Positions 1-6,283 of a stretch of DNA of 7,155 nucleotides are shown here, piece by piece. The notes under the pieces were generated by a model. That model was given only the letters and a program-made list of their open reading frames with translations, was not told the DNA's origin and made no database searches. Position numbers and translations under genes: made by a program. Every line of letters starts with the position of its first letter. Position 1 is the stretch's first letter. Source of the stretch: Paludibacter sp. (lineage in GTDB: Bacteria; Bacteroidota; Bacteroidia; Bacteroidales; Paludibacteraceae); assembly GCA_031284665.1 (NCBI GenBank), contig JAITXR010000320.1, positions 1 through 7,155 of the forward strand, written 5' to 3'.

Positions 1-461
1 TTTTTTGTGCGCGACACGTAACAAGTTTCGATTTTGCGTTTTTCCAAAGCGTATTTTACAGCCTTTGCAGCACCTCCCGTCCCGAGAATCAAGGCTTTAC
101 GGTGATATGATTTCAGCAATGGCACAAGCGACTGCTCAAAACCAAGCGCATCGGTATTATAGCCTCGCAGGATTGTTGCGCCGGAGTGCCGAATAAATTT
201 TATAACATTTACAGCACCTACACGAGCAGCCGTTTGGTCTAATTCGTCCAAATATGGAATTATGCCTTCCTTATATGGCAGTGTAACGTTTAGCCCGCAA
301 AGGTCTGGGACAGAAGATTTTAGAGATGCGAATTGCTCAATATTTTCGAGAGGATACAAATCGTAACGCGCATCGATATTTTCGTTTGCAAATTTTGCCG
401 AAAAATGCTTTGCCGACATCGAATGACCAAGTGGATAGCCGATTAAACCAAATTTTTTCAT
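1..461 (-). CDS. aroE: Shikimate dehydrogenase (NADP+), 5' part, truncated by window edge
   Basis: AroE catalyses NADPH-dependent reduction of 3-dehydroshikimate to shikimate, the fourth step of the chorismate pathway, in the cytoplasm. The open frame starts at the ATG at 461 and runs leftward without a stop for 153 codons to the edge; the family is usually about 245-290 residues, so about 40% is missing. Visible motifs in family order: the substrate-binding loop GYPLGHSMS (residues 8-16, with S14 and S16), NVTLPYK (58-64, catalytic Lys64), GAVNV (82-86), GYNTDALGF (100-108, catalytic Asp104), the Rossmann glycine loop GTGGAAKA (127-134), and SRT (150-152) at the expected NADP-phosphate contact. 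All expected catalytic residues are present, so it looks functional. The start is chosen because KKFGLIG leads directly into the first beta strand. No Shine-Dalgarno precedes it; the upstream DNA is A/T-rich. It is divergent from prfA. The sequence directly shows the motifs; function follows from the family. Confidence 0.95.
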   Translation of the reverse strand, partial: MKKFGLIGYPLGHSMSAKHFSAKFANENIDARYDLYPLENIEQFASLKSSVPDLCGLNVTLPYKEGIIPYLDELDQTAARVGAVNVIKFIRHSGATILRGYNTDALGFEQSLVPLLKSYHRKALILGTGGAAKAVKYALEKRKIETCYVSRTK

Positions 462-511
462 TTTTTTATAGGTATTAATAATTGTTAAATATTTTATCGA
501 AAGGTGTGTAT

Positions 512-712
512 CGCCTGAAAGGCGTTATTTTCGTAACCGTATGGTCAACGACCTACGGATATAGATAACTTCAACCTTCTGTCTGAAAGACAGGACTTTA
601 CACTTTGTTCATATTAACATCCTGCCTTACAGGCAGAAATTAAGTTTGTTTATTTTTCCTTAGGTCGCACTGCGTTTGACCTAAGGTTATGAAAGTATTG
701 TCCCTTCGGGAC
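512..712. repeat. Cluster of six short palindromes in the aroE-prfA intergenic region
   Basis: This is the main content of the 384-base gap 462-845; I see no gene in it. Six perfect or near-perfect inverted repeats follow one another: CGCCT-GAA-AGGCG (512-524); CCGTA(T)GGTC-AAC-GACCTACGG (537-558, one bulged T); CTGTCT-GAA-AGACAG (579-593); CTGCCT-TAC-AGGCAG (622-636); CCTTAGGTC and GACCTAAGG (658-666 and 678-686, 11-base loop); GTCCC-TTC-GGGAC (700-712). Five of the six have a 3-base loop, and two share the CTGnCT...AGnCAG form. The block is richer in G/C than its AT-rich flanks. It resembles intergenic palindromic repeats I associate with Bacteroidota chromosomes (recollection only). It lies in the predicted aroE leader and could fold as RNA in either direction. 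No transposase and no clear terminal inverted repeats were seen. Confidence 0.7.
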
Positions 713-748
713 TTTTAGGCAAAATATACGATATTCATTATTTTTTTG

Positions 749-756
749 CAAAGATA
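749..756 (-). promoter_or_regulatory. Candidate -7 box for aroE
   Basis: The minus strand reads TATCTTTG followed by CA, an exact match to the Bacteroidota -7 consensus TAnnTTTG. I see no TTG at the usual -33 distance, so support is partial. If used, transcription would start near 743 and give aroE a leader of roughly 280 bases that includes the whole palindrome cluster. A closer promoter was looked for and not found. Confidence 0.35.
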
Positions 757-799
757 TTTTTTTTTGATAATTTATTATCGCTTACTGGCAGAAAAATTA

Positions 800-807
800 T
801 ATTTTTG
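800..807 (+). promoter_or_regulatory. Candidate -7 box for prfA
   Basis: TATTTTTG followed by CA matches TAnnTTTG exactly and lies 38 bases before the prfA ATG, which would give a short A/T-rich leader of about 34 bases. No convincing -33 TTG is seen at the normal spacing. The candidate aroE box lies about 45 bases away on the other strand, so the two would form a divergent promoter pair. Confidence 0.45.
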
Positions 808-845
808 CAACGGGAAAATTCAATTCAAATAAAATTAACAAATAA

Positions 846-1931
846 ATGTCTTCAAATTCACTAATATCGCGCCTCGAAGGCTTACAGCATAAGTTCGACG
901 AAATAGCAACATTAATTACCGACCCTAATATTATTGCCGACCAACAACGATATGTCAAACTCAATCGCGAGTATTCCGAACTTGGAAAAATTCTTGATGT
1001 CAAGCGTCAATACGAAGTTATGCTTGCAAATATTACTGAGGCAAAGGACATTTTAGTCAACGAATCCGACCCCGAACTGCGCGAAATGGCAAAACAGGAA
1101 ATAGATGCGCTTACTCCCAAAATTCCTGAGTATGAAGAAGATATAAAATTACTGCTAATCCCTGTTGACCCTGACGATTCCAAAAATGTAATTATGGAAA
1201 TCAGAGGTGGAACGGGTGGCGACGAAGCCGCAATATTTGCCGGCGATTTATTCAAAATGTACGCAAAATACTGTGAATCCAAGAGTTGGAAAGTCGAAAT
1301 CAGTAACATCAGCGAAGGGACAATTGGGGGATTTAAGGAAATTATTTTTACCGTTTCGGGCAATAATGTTTATGGGACTTTGAAATACGAATCGGGAGTG
1401 CATCGTGTTCAGCGTGTGCCTGTTACCGAAACTCAGGGCAGAGTCCACACTTCGGCTGCCACTGTGGCGGTGCTGCCCGAAGCCGAAGAATTTGATTTTG
1501 AACTCAATCCTGCCGATATTGATTTTCACACTTCGCGCTCAGGTGGTGCGGGAGGGCAAAATGTGAATAAAGTTGAGACAAAAGTTCAACTTACTCACCG
1601 TCCTTCGGGGATGGTGGTGGTGTGTCAGCAAGCACGTACTCAACTCGCTAACAGGGAGTTAGCAATGCAAATGCTCCGTTCTAAACTATACGAAATTGAG
1701 GTTACAAAAAGGCAGGAAGAAGTGGCGGCAAAACGTAAAACTTTGGTTTCCACAGGCGACCGTTCAGCCAAAATTCGCACTTATAACTATCCGCAAGGGC
1801 GCGTTACCGACCATCGCATCAATTATACTATTTACAACCTTACTGCTTTTGTTGGTGGTGATATTCAGGATGTTATCGACAAATTAATAATTGCCGAAAA
1901 TGCCGAAAGGTTAAAAGAAAGCGAATTATAA
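846..1931 (+). CDS. prfA: Peptide chain release factor 1 (RF1)
   Basis: RF1 reads UAA and UAG stop codons in the ribosomal A site and triggers hydrolysis of peptidyl-tRNA. The product is 361 residues, the usual RF1 length. Domain 1, an alpha-helical region, covers about residues 1-105. The decoding domain carries the tripeptide anticodon PVT at 192-194 within [19 protein letters not shown]; the P-x-T form distinguishes RF1 from RF2, which has SPF. The catalytic loop [11 protein letters not shown] (232-242) contains GGQ at 236-238; the Gln is the residue methylated by PrmC in other bacteria. The basic stretch after it, including KRQ and [21 protein letters not shown], is normal for the family. 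The C-terminus ends with a TAA stop at 1929-1931. The start ATG gives the expected N-terminus; no Shine-Dalgarno is present, and the leader is A/T-rich, including the bases AATTAACAAATAA before ATG (approximate composition). It is convergent with obg, with one base between the stops. Confidence 0.98.
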   Translation: MSSNSLISRLEGLQHKFDEIATLITDPNIIADQQRYVKLNREYSELGKILDVKRQYEVMLANITEAKDILVNESDPELREMAKQEIDALTPKIPEYEEDIKLLLIPVDPDDSKNVIMEIRGGTGGDEAAIFAGDLFKMYAKYCESKSWKVEISNISEGTIGGFKEIIFTVSGNNVYGTLKYESGVHRVQRVPVTETQGRVHTSAATVAVLPEAEEFDFELNPADIDFHTSRSGGAGGQNVNKVETKVQLTHRPSGMVVVCQQARTQLANRELAMQMLRSKLYEIEVTKRQEEVAAKRKTLVSTGDRSAKIRTYNYPQGRVTDHRINYTIYNLTAFVGGDIQDVIDKLIIAENAERLKESEL

Positions 1932-1932
1932 A

Positions 1933-3084
1933 TTACAGGTCGTCCCAGCCAATTCCCTTAAATTGAGATATGTCGTCATCTTCATTACTGTCGATAGGCT
2001 CTTCATTATCAACACTTTCGCTATCGTCTTCCAACTGTGATAAATTTGCAGAATGTAAATTTTCGTGTGTTATATCGATAATTTGATTTTCGTTGCTCAA
2101 TAGTTTTGCCCATAATTTATCTTTCAATTCATCAAGTCCCAACCCCGTAATCGACGAAATAAATACCGTTTCAACATCTGCGGGAACTTCGGCTTTCATT
2201 GCCTCAATCAATTCATTATCAAGCATATCGCATTTAGTGATGGCAAGAATTTTCTGTTTATTTTCTAAATCAGGATTATAACATTTCAGTTCGTTGAGTA
2301 AAATATTATAATCGTTTTTAATATCATTAGTATCGGCAGGAATCATAAAAAGCAATATCGAATTTCGCTCAATATGGCGTAAAAATCTCAATCCCAGCCC
2401 TTTGCCTTCGGCTGCACCTTCGATAATACCCGGAATATCAGCCACCACAAACGAGCAGTTATTTCGATACAACACTATGCCCAAATTTGGGACAAGGGTT
2501 GTAAACGGATAATCGGCAATTTCGGGTTTTGCTGACGAGATAACGGATAACAATGTAGATTTACCGGCATTCGGAAAACCCACCAAACCCACATCGGCAA
2601 GCAGTTTAAGTTGCAGAACGATAGTTTTTTCAATTCGTGGCTCGCCGGGTTGAGCGTAGCGCGGGGTTTGTTTTGTGGCAGTGCGAAAATGCCAATTTCC
2701 CTGACCACCTCTGCCGCCTTTCAAAATCACAATTTCCTGTCCATCGGCTGTAATATCGCAAAGGTAATTTCCGGTTTCGGCGTCAAAAGCCACAGTTCCG
2801 AGCGGCACATCTATAATTTTGCCCTCGCCATCCTTGCCAAAACTGCGACTGCCACTACCATCTCCACCATCATCAGCATACACGTGGCGCGAATATTTAA
2901 GGTGGATAAGAGTCCAATAATTTTTGTTTCCACGAAGAATAATATGTCCACCTTTGCCGCCATCCCCGCCATCGGGACCACCTTTGGCAATAAATTTTTC
3001 GCGGTGAAAATGTGTAGAACCTGCGCCGCCTTTCCCTGAACGGCAGTAAATTTTCACATAATCAATAAAATTGCTTTCAGCCAT
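1933..3084 (-). CDS. obg: Obg family ribosome-associated GTPase
   Basis: Obg (CgtA) is an essential GTPase that binds the 50S subunit and links late ribosome assembly to growth and stress signals. The product has 383 residues. The N-terminal glycine-rich Obg fold covers about 1-158, with many GG pairs such as GKGGAG near 18-23 and [12 protein letters not shown] at 35-46. The G domain follows: G1 GFPNAGKS (169-176), switch I with [10 protein letters not shown] (191-200), G3 DIPG (216-219) continuing into the family signature [11 protein letters not shown]4 as TKCD (283-286), and G5 SSITGLG (310-316). G4 has Thr where the classical motif NKxD has Asn. The OCT domain of Gram-positive and Thermus Obg is absent; instead there is an acidic tail, with 14 Asp/Glu among the last 33 residues. 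The start is supported by the family N-terminus ([15 protein letters not shown]). No Shine-Dalgarno is seen. It probably has its own promoter near 3219. Confidence 0.97.
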   Translation of the reverse strand: MAESNFIDYVKIYCRSGKGGAGSTHFHREKFIAKGGPDGGDGGKGGHIILRGNKNYWTLIHLKYSRHVYADDGGDGSGSRSFGKDGEGKIIDVPLGTVAFDAETGNYLCDITADGQEIVILKGGRGGQGNWHFRTATKQTPRYAQPGEPRIEKTIVLQLKLLADVGLVGFPNAGKSTLLSVISSAKPEIADYPFTTLVPNLGIVLYRNNCSFVVADIPGIIEGAAEGKGLGLRFLRHIERNSILLFMIPADTNDIKNDYNILLNELKCYNPDLENKQKILAITKCDMLDNELIEAMKAEVPADVETVFISSITGLGLDELKDKLWAKLLSNENQIIDITHENLHSANLSQLEDDSESVDNEEPIDSNEDDDISQFKGIGWDDL

Positions 3085-3172
3085 AATTTTTTATTTTAAG
3101 TAATAAGAATAAAATAATGTTACATTACATATTTTGTAAATGATTGAAAGATTGCATCTTGTGTCATTTTAC

Positions 3173-3190
3173 TCCCGATAACTATCGGGA
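3173..3190. repeat. Perfect 18-base palindrome in the obg leader
   Basis: TCCCGATA (3173-3180) and TATCGGGA (3183-3190) form a perfect 8-bp inverted repeat around AC. It lies between the candidate obg promoter and the obg start, so it would be in the obg 5' leader on the minus strand. No T-run follows on either strand, so it is not a standard terminator. A decayed version occurs at 3505-3521. Confidence 0.65.
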
Positions 3191-3218
3191 ACATTTTACA
3201 TTTTACATTACTTATTTG

Positions 3219-3226
3219 CAAAGGTA
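3219..3226 (-). promoter_or_regulatory. Candidate -7 box for obg
   Basis: The minus strand reads TACCTTTG followed by CA, matching TAnnTTTG exactly. It is identical to the box in front of the tRNA gene at 3387-3394. There is no clear TTG at the -33 distance. Transcription would begin near 3213 and give obg a leader of about 130 bases. It lies downstream of the tRNA terminator, so obg appears to be transcribed separately from the tRNA. Confidence 0.45.
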
Positions 3227-3262
3227 AAAAAGAAATGATTAATAATAATGCTTTTTATTCTG

Positions 3263-3292
3263 AAAAAAAAAGGCGGTCTTTGTCAGACAGCC
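3263..3292 (-). terminator. Rho-independent terminator of the initiator tRNA gene
   Basis: On the minus strand a hairpin GGC-T-GTCT, loop GACAA, AGAC-C-GCC (3272-3292; seven pairs with one T/C mismatch) is followed directly by nine T residues (3263-3271). It begins 12 bases beyond the tRNA 3' end and separates the tRNA from the obg promoter. Confidence 0.75.
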
Positions 3293-3303
3293 CCAGTTTT
3301 ATG

Positions 3304-3375
3304 TTGCGGAGAGCGGGTTCGAACCACTGACCTCAAGGTTATGAGCCTTGCGAGCTACCACTGCTCCACTCCGCG
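3304..3375 (-). tRNA. Initiator tRNA-fMet (anticodon CAT)
   Basis: The minus strand folds as a full cloverleaf: acceptor CGCGGAG/CTCCGCA, D stem GAGC/GCTC, anticodon stem CAAGG/CCTTG with loop CTCATAA (CAT at 3341-3343), variable loop AGGTC, T stem AGTGG/CCGCT (one T-G pair) with loop TTCGAAC, discriminator A. The unpaired C1-A72 end is the hallmark of bacterial initiator tRNA and is what keeps it from use in elongation and allows formylation. A11-U24 in the D stem also fits an initiator. The three G-C pairs usual at 29-41, 30-40 and 31-39 are only partly present: position 29-41 is A-U. The 3' CCA is not encoded, so it would be added by tRNA nucleotidyltransferase. It has its own promoter about 12 bases upstream and a terminator downstream. 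Confidence 0.95.
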
Positions 3376-3386
3376 ATATTGAACTG

Positions 3387-3416
3387 CAAAGGTAATACTT
3401 TTTTTCAATCCGGCAA
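3387..3416 (-). promoter_or_regulatory. Promoter of the initiator tRNA
   Basis: On the minus strand TTG (3414-3416) is followed after exactly 19 bases by TACCTTTG (3387-3394). This fits the Bacteroidota -33/-7 arrangement (TTTG and TAnnTTTG) and is the best promoter match in the window. The expected start is near 3381, a few bases before the mature tRNA 5' end at 3375. Confidence 0.7.
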
Positions 3417-3504
3417 TAATAAAATCAACTAAATTTAAAATAAATTACCAAAATCAAGATAAAGTACTGTATATAAGCACATTAATTACGGTCAATAAAA
3501 ATTT

Positions 3505-3521
3505 TCCGATAACTACCGGGA
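3505..3521. repeat. Decayed copy of the 3173-3190 palindrome
   Basis: TCCGATAACTACCGGGA matches the palindrome in the obg leader except for one lost C on the left and one T-to-C change on the right. It lies in gene-free DNA upstream of the tRNA promoter. The shared core CCGATAACTA..CGGGA suggests a small dispersed repeat. Confidence 0.5.
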
Positions 3522-3655
3522 TTTTATGATTTTTTTTATCATTGCTTTTTGCTTTCGTTTTACTTTATTTTTTTTCCAAAACAACGTCAGTAGTCGGTAG
3601 ATTTCAATTACATCGGCATCATTACCTAATTTTCAATATTAACCATTTTATTAAT

Positions 3656-3683
3656 GTAGAGATGTGGCATATTACGTCTCTAC
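3656..3683. repeat. 28-base inverted repeat GTAGAGA..TCTCTAC
   Basis: GTAGAGATGT (3656-3665) pairs with ACGTCTCTAC (3674-3683) through ten positions, one of them a G-T pair, around an 8-base loop. It stands alone in gene-free AT-rich DNA, with no T-run on either side to make it a terminator. The GTAGAGACG...CGTCTCTAC form resembles dispersed repeats I associate with several bacterial groups (recollection, unchecked). Confidence 0.6.
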
Positions 3684-3937
3684 TGAGGTTGAGTTAGATA
3701 AAATGAGGTTTTACATTGTTATTCTTGTTTAAATTATTCACTTGCAAAGTTTGAGTAAATTGTTGGACTTTCACAAGCCTATCCCCAAACAGAGCAATTA
3801 AGTCTATTTATAATCTTAATTTAGCCGAATTAAATGTTAATTATGCGTTTTTTGTGATATTTTTAGAGTATTAATTACTTGATAAGTCTTTTTTCTCTTG
3901 TTTTCAGAGTGTTATAAATTTTATTTAGTTATTTTTA

Positions 3938-3966
3938 TTGAGAATGAAAAAAAACAGTTACTTTTG
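3938..3966 (+). promoter_or_regulatory. Candidate promoter for the DUF3857 gene pair
   Basis: TTG (3938-3940) is followed after 18 bases by TACTTTTG (3959-3966), matching the Bacteroidota -7 consensus at near-ideal spacing. The -7 box ends 19 bases before the left end of the mirrored repeat element, so a transcript starting near 3971 would carry the whole element as an approximately 300-base leader before the ATG at 4271. No better promoter was seen between 4228 and 4270; TAGTTTAA near 4234 is only a partial match. Confidence 0.5.
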
Positions 3967-3985
3967 CAGGGTACTAAAATAATTA

Positions 3986-4227
3986 ATGCGAATCACGAGT
4001 TAAATAGACAAGTCCCGTTAGGGACAAAATGTTGATAGAAAGCAGGTTTGCTATCCACCAAAAGTCCCATTAGAGCCTGCCCCGACGTGTTGGGGGGCGT
4101 AATATGAAAAACAAATTATATATTGCGTACCTAACGGCACGCCAAACATAATGACAATACTTTTTCTACCAATATGTAGTGCCTAACGGCACACGAAATC
4201 AGTAAATTTCCAACTCTTGATTCGCAT
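3986..4227. repeat. Mirrored palindromic repeat element with terminal inverted repeats
   Basis: The ends are inverted repeats matching at 15 of 16 positions: ATGCGAATCACGAGTT (3986-4001) and AACTCTTGATTCGCAT (4212-4227). Inside are four copies of a 14-base hairpin, two per arm and in opposite orientation: GTCCC-GTTA-GGGAC (4012-4025), GTCCC-ATTA-GAGCC (4064-4077, decayed), GTACC-TAAC-GGCAC (4127-4140, one mismatch) and GTGCC-TAAC-GGCAC (4179-4192). The spacing is 52 bases in both arms. A related GTTGATAGAAAG / ATTGGTAGAAAAAG segment sits 5 bases inside the outer hairpin on each side. The centre holds another hairpin, CCCCGA-CGTG-TTGGGG (4080-4095). There is no open reading frame of note and no clear target duplication. 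It may be a non-autonomous mobile element or a structured leader; the sequence alone does not decide. Confidence 0.75.
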
Positions 4228-4270
4228 AATAAATAGTTTAAAATTAACATAAAAACTAAATAAATTAACA

Positions 4271-6259
4271 ATGAGAAAAACATTTTTATTTTTAGCATTT
4301 GCCGTTTTGATGCAAACGACGGCTGTGGCGCAGGAAAAATTCAAATTTGGTACAGTGCCACAAAATTTATTGGAGATGTCTGTATATGAGCAAGATACTA
4401 CGGCTGCGGCTGTGGTTTTGTACGAAGATTGCGATATAAGATACGAGTGGAGTATGAGTTATAACGATTTTGAGCGCGTAACTAATTATGTGGTGCGCAT
4501 CAAAATTCTCAAAGCGCAAGGCACTGACTTAGCCAACGGCTCTGTGTCGATTTATTCCGGCAAAACTTCGGCAAATTCCGAGCGTATGTCGGGTTTAACA
4601 GGTTTTACTTACAACCTCGAAAATGGCAAAATTGTGAAAACGCAACTCGATAAGCAATATATTAATACAGAAGTTGTTAACGAAAATTGGAAACGCACAA
4701 AATTTGCATTATCAGCCGTAAAAGCAGGCTCTGTGATTGAATACAAATATTCCGTTACTTCGCCACATTATTATAATTCTGTTGATTATACATTTCAACG
4801 CAATATTCCGGTGAAATACAGTCGTTTTGGCATTATTATTCCTCAATATTTTACTTTTAATAAGGAGACTCGTGGTTACGAAACTGCAAAAACAAACGTA
4901 CAGGCGGTAAATTTGTCGTACAATCTTGGTGGAGGCTCAATTTTGTCTTGTTCTGGTGAGGAAACGGTTTCGGAAATGTCGAATTTACCTGCGCTCAAAG
5001 ACGAAAATTATGTGTGGAATTACAACGATTTTAAGTCCGGAATAAAATTGGAATTGCAGAAAGTGTATGTTCCCGGCTCTATTTACAAGGATTATTCGCA
5101 AACGTGGAGCAATGTTGCAACTTGGCTGCGCGAAGCCGACAGTTTTGGAAGGCAATTTAACAATCGCTTCACCTTGAAAAATGAGGCTGAGGCGATTAAA
5201 AACAGTTCCGACGAGGTAGAAACTAAACTGCGTGCTGCGCTTGACTTGGTGCGAAGTAAAGTAAAATGGAACGAAAAAAGCCGTTTGTTAATCGATAATG
5301 CTACAAAAGCACTCAACGACGGCTCCGGCTCAAGTGCCGAAATAAATATGATTTTGCTAAATACGTTAAAAAATGCCGGTTTTTCGGCTATTCCGGTTGC
5401 AATGAGTACGCGCTCGAGCGGCAGGCTACCATTTACCTATCCGAGTATTGACGACCTAAACTATTTTGTTGTAAGAGTGGATGTTGACTCCAAAATTTAC
5501 TATATGGATGCGACTCAAAATTACTGCGATTTGAACGTTATTCCGCTTGAATGTCTTGTGGAAAAGGCTTTGGTATTGCAGCCCGAAACATACACTTGGC
5601 AGGATTTGACTCAAATTGGCAGAAATGCAGAAACTACAAATATGCAATTGGCGTTCAATGATGCCGGATTTTTGGCAGGAAAGCGATTGAAAACTTATTA
5701 CGGCGAATGTGCCTACCTTTTTAAACGCAACTTTGAGAAAGCCAAAAACGAGGAGAAATTTATCGAAAACACCGAAAGCAACAATAATATTACACTTAGC
5801 GATTTCACAACGGAAGAAAAACGCAATGCAAATTATTCATACACAGAAATATACGATTTTACGACCACCAATGTGCAATTGGGCGACAATGAGATTGTAA
5901 TGTTTCTGCCAATGATTTTTGAAACGATGCGAAGTAATCCGTTCAAAGCCGAAACGCGCAAATTGCCGGTGGAATTTAATTTTCCCGAAGACGATAAAAT
6001 TAATGTAACAATCAAAATTCCAAGTGGTTATGTGGTTGATGAACTTCCACAATCGAGCAAAATTACTTATGGAGAACGTAATGAAATAGAGTTTACCTAT
6101 TTGTTGCAAACAGATGGCAATACAATTCAAATTTTGTATCGTAATAAATTGACTGACAGCATTATTCCTGCTGCAAGATACACGGACTTACGCGATTTTA
6201 TGTCGAAAGTTTATGCCAAATGCAATGAAATGATAGTTCTGAAAAAAGTGAAAGAATAA
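4271..6259 (+). CDS. Secreted DUF3857 protein with transglutaminase-like domain
   Basis: This 662-residue protein starts with a signal peptide (MRKTF, hydrophobic core, predicted cut after AVA at residue 20, next residue Gln), so it should be exported to the periplasm. By eye, residues about 40-225 match the DUF3857 domain of beta strands (including RVTNYVVRIKIL and SAVKAGSVIEYKY). Residues about 315-425 match a transglutaminase-like fold: helix LRAALDLVRSKVKWN, GSGSSAEINMILLNTLKNAG (351-370), PVAMSTR, NYFVVRV and YYMDAT. The last 200 residues resemble the DUF3858-type beta domain, ending in ..YTDLRDFMSKVYAK..IVLKK. At the positions of the Cys-His-Asp triad I read Ser355, Asn397 and Asp413, so it is probably not an active cysteine enzyme. 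The biological role is unknown. The start is set by the signal peptide; no Shine-Dalgarno is present. A second family member follows 24 bases downstream. Confidence 0.85.
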   Translation: MRKTFLFLAFAVLMQTTAVAQEKFKFGTVPQNLLEMSVYEQDTTAAAVVLYEDCDIRYEWSMSYNDFERVTNYVVRIKILKAQGTDLANGSVSIYSGKTSANSERMSGLTGFTYNLENGKIVKTQLDKQYINTEVVNENWKRTKFALSAVKAGSVIEYKYSVTSPHYYNSVDYTFQRNIPVKYSRFGIIIPQYFTFNKETRGYETAKTNVQAVNLSYNLGGGSILSCSGEETVSEMSNLPALKDENYVWNYNDFKSGIKLELQKVYVPGSIYKDYSQTWSNVATWLREADSFGRQFNNRFTLKNEAEAIKNSSDEVETKLRAALDLVRSKVKWNEKSRLLIDNATKALNDGSGSSAEINMILLNTLKNAGFSAIPVAMSTRSSGRLPFTYPSIDDLNYFVVRVDVDSKIYYMDATQNYCDLNVIPLECLVEKALVLQPETYTWQDLTQIGRNAETTNMQLAFNDAGFLAGKRLKTYYGECAYLFKRNFEKAKNEEKFIENTESNNNITLSDFTTEEKRNANYSYTEIYDFTTTNVQLGDNEIVMFLPMIFETMRSNPFKAETRKLPVEFNFPEDDKINVTIKIPSGYVVDELPQSSKITYGERNEIEFTYLLQTDGNTIQILYRNKLTDSIIPAARYTDLRDFMSKVYAKCNEMIVLKKVKE

Positions 6260-6283
6260 ATATATTATACTTTTTACGCTGCT

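Larger units (their letters stand above)
3417..3937. other. Gene-free AT-rich region
   Basis: I see no gene here on either strand. Open stretches are short and lack good starts; the longest I checked are minus-strand stretches of about 38 codons ending at 3694 and near 3525. They have no ATG at the beginning and no recognisable family, though they could be remnants of decayed genes. The region contains the two small palindromes at 3505-3521 and 3656-3683 and many A/T runs. Confidence 0.6.

Noticed and set aside
5..196. 63-codon plus-strand ORF at the left edge
   Set aside because: It lies antisense to aroE, whose motifs are clear on the minus strand.
480..735. Terminal inverted repeats around the 512-712 block
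   Set aside because: The flanks share only scattered matches (such as TATTTT), not more than expected in AT-rich DNA.
462..845. Riboswitch or T-box leader
   Set aside because: No known riboswitch core was recognised and the palindromes do not match a conserved aptamer layout that I know.
2611..3039. 142-codon plus-strand ORF opposite obg
   Set aside because: It is the shadow of the glycine-rich, G/C-biased obg N-terminal region; no domain or start signal supports it.
3522..3640. Minus-strand open stretch (NDADVIEIYRLLTLFW...) ending in TAG
   Set aside because: About 38 codons without an initial start codon, Lys-rich from the A/T runs, and flanked by stops; not supportable as a gene.
3694..3807. 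Minus-strand open stretch of 38 codons reading DLIALFGDRLVKVQQF... ending in TAA
   Set aside because: It looks protein-like but begins directly after a stop, has no ATG and no recognised family; at most a remnant of a decayed gene. A translated search against proteins would decide.
512..4192. CRISPR array
   Set aside because: The palindromes differ in sequence or alternate in orientation and do not form direct repeats with unique spacers; no cas genes are present.
3977..4236. Possible target-site duplication (AATAA) flanking the 3986-4227 element
   Set aside because: AATAA occurs on both sides but is too short and A/T-rich to be meaningful here.
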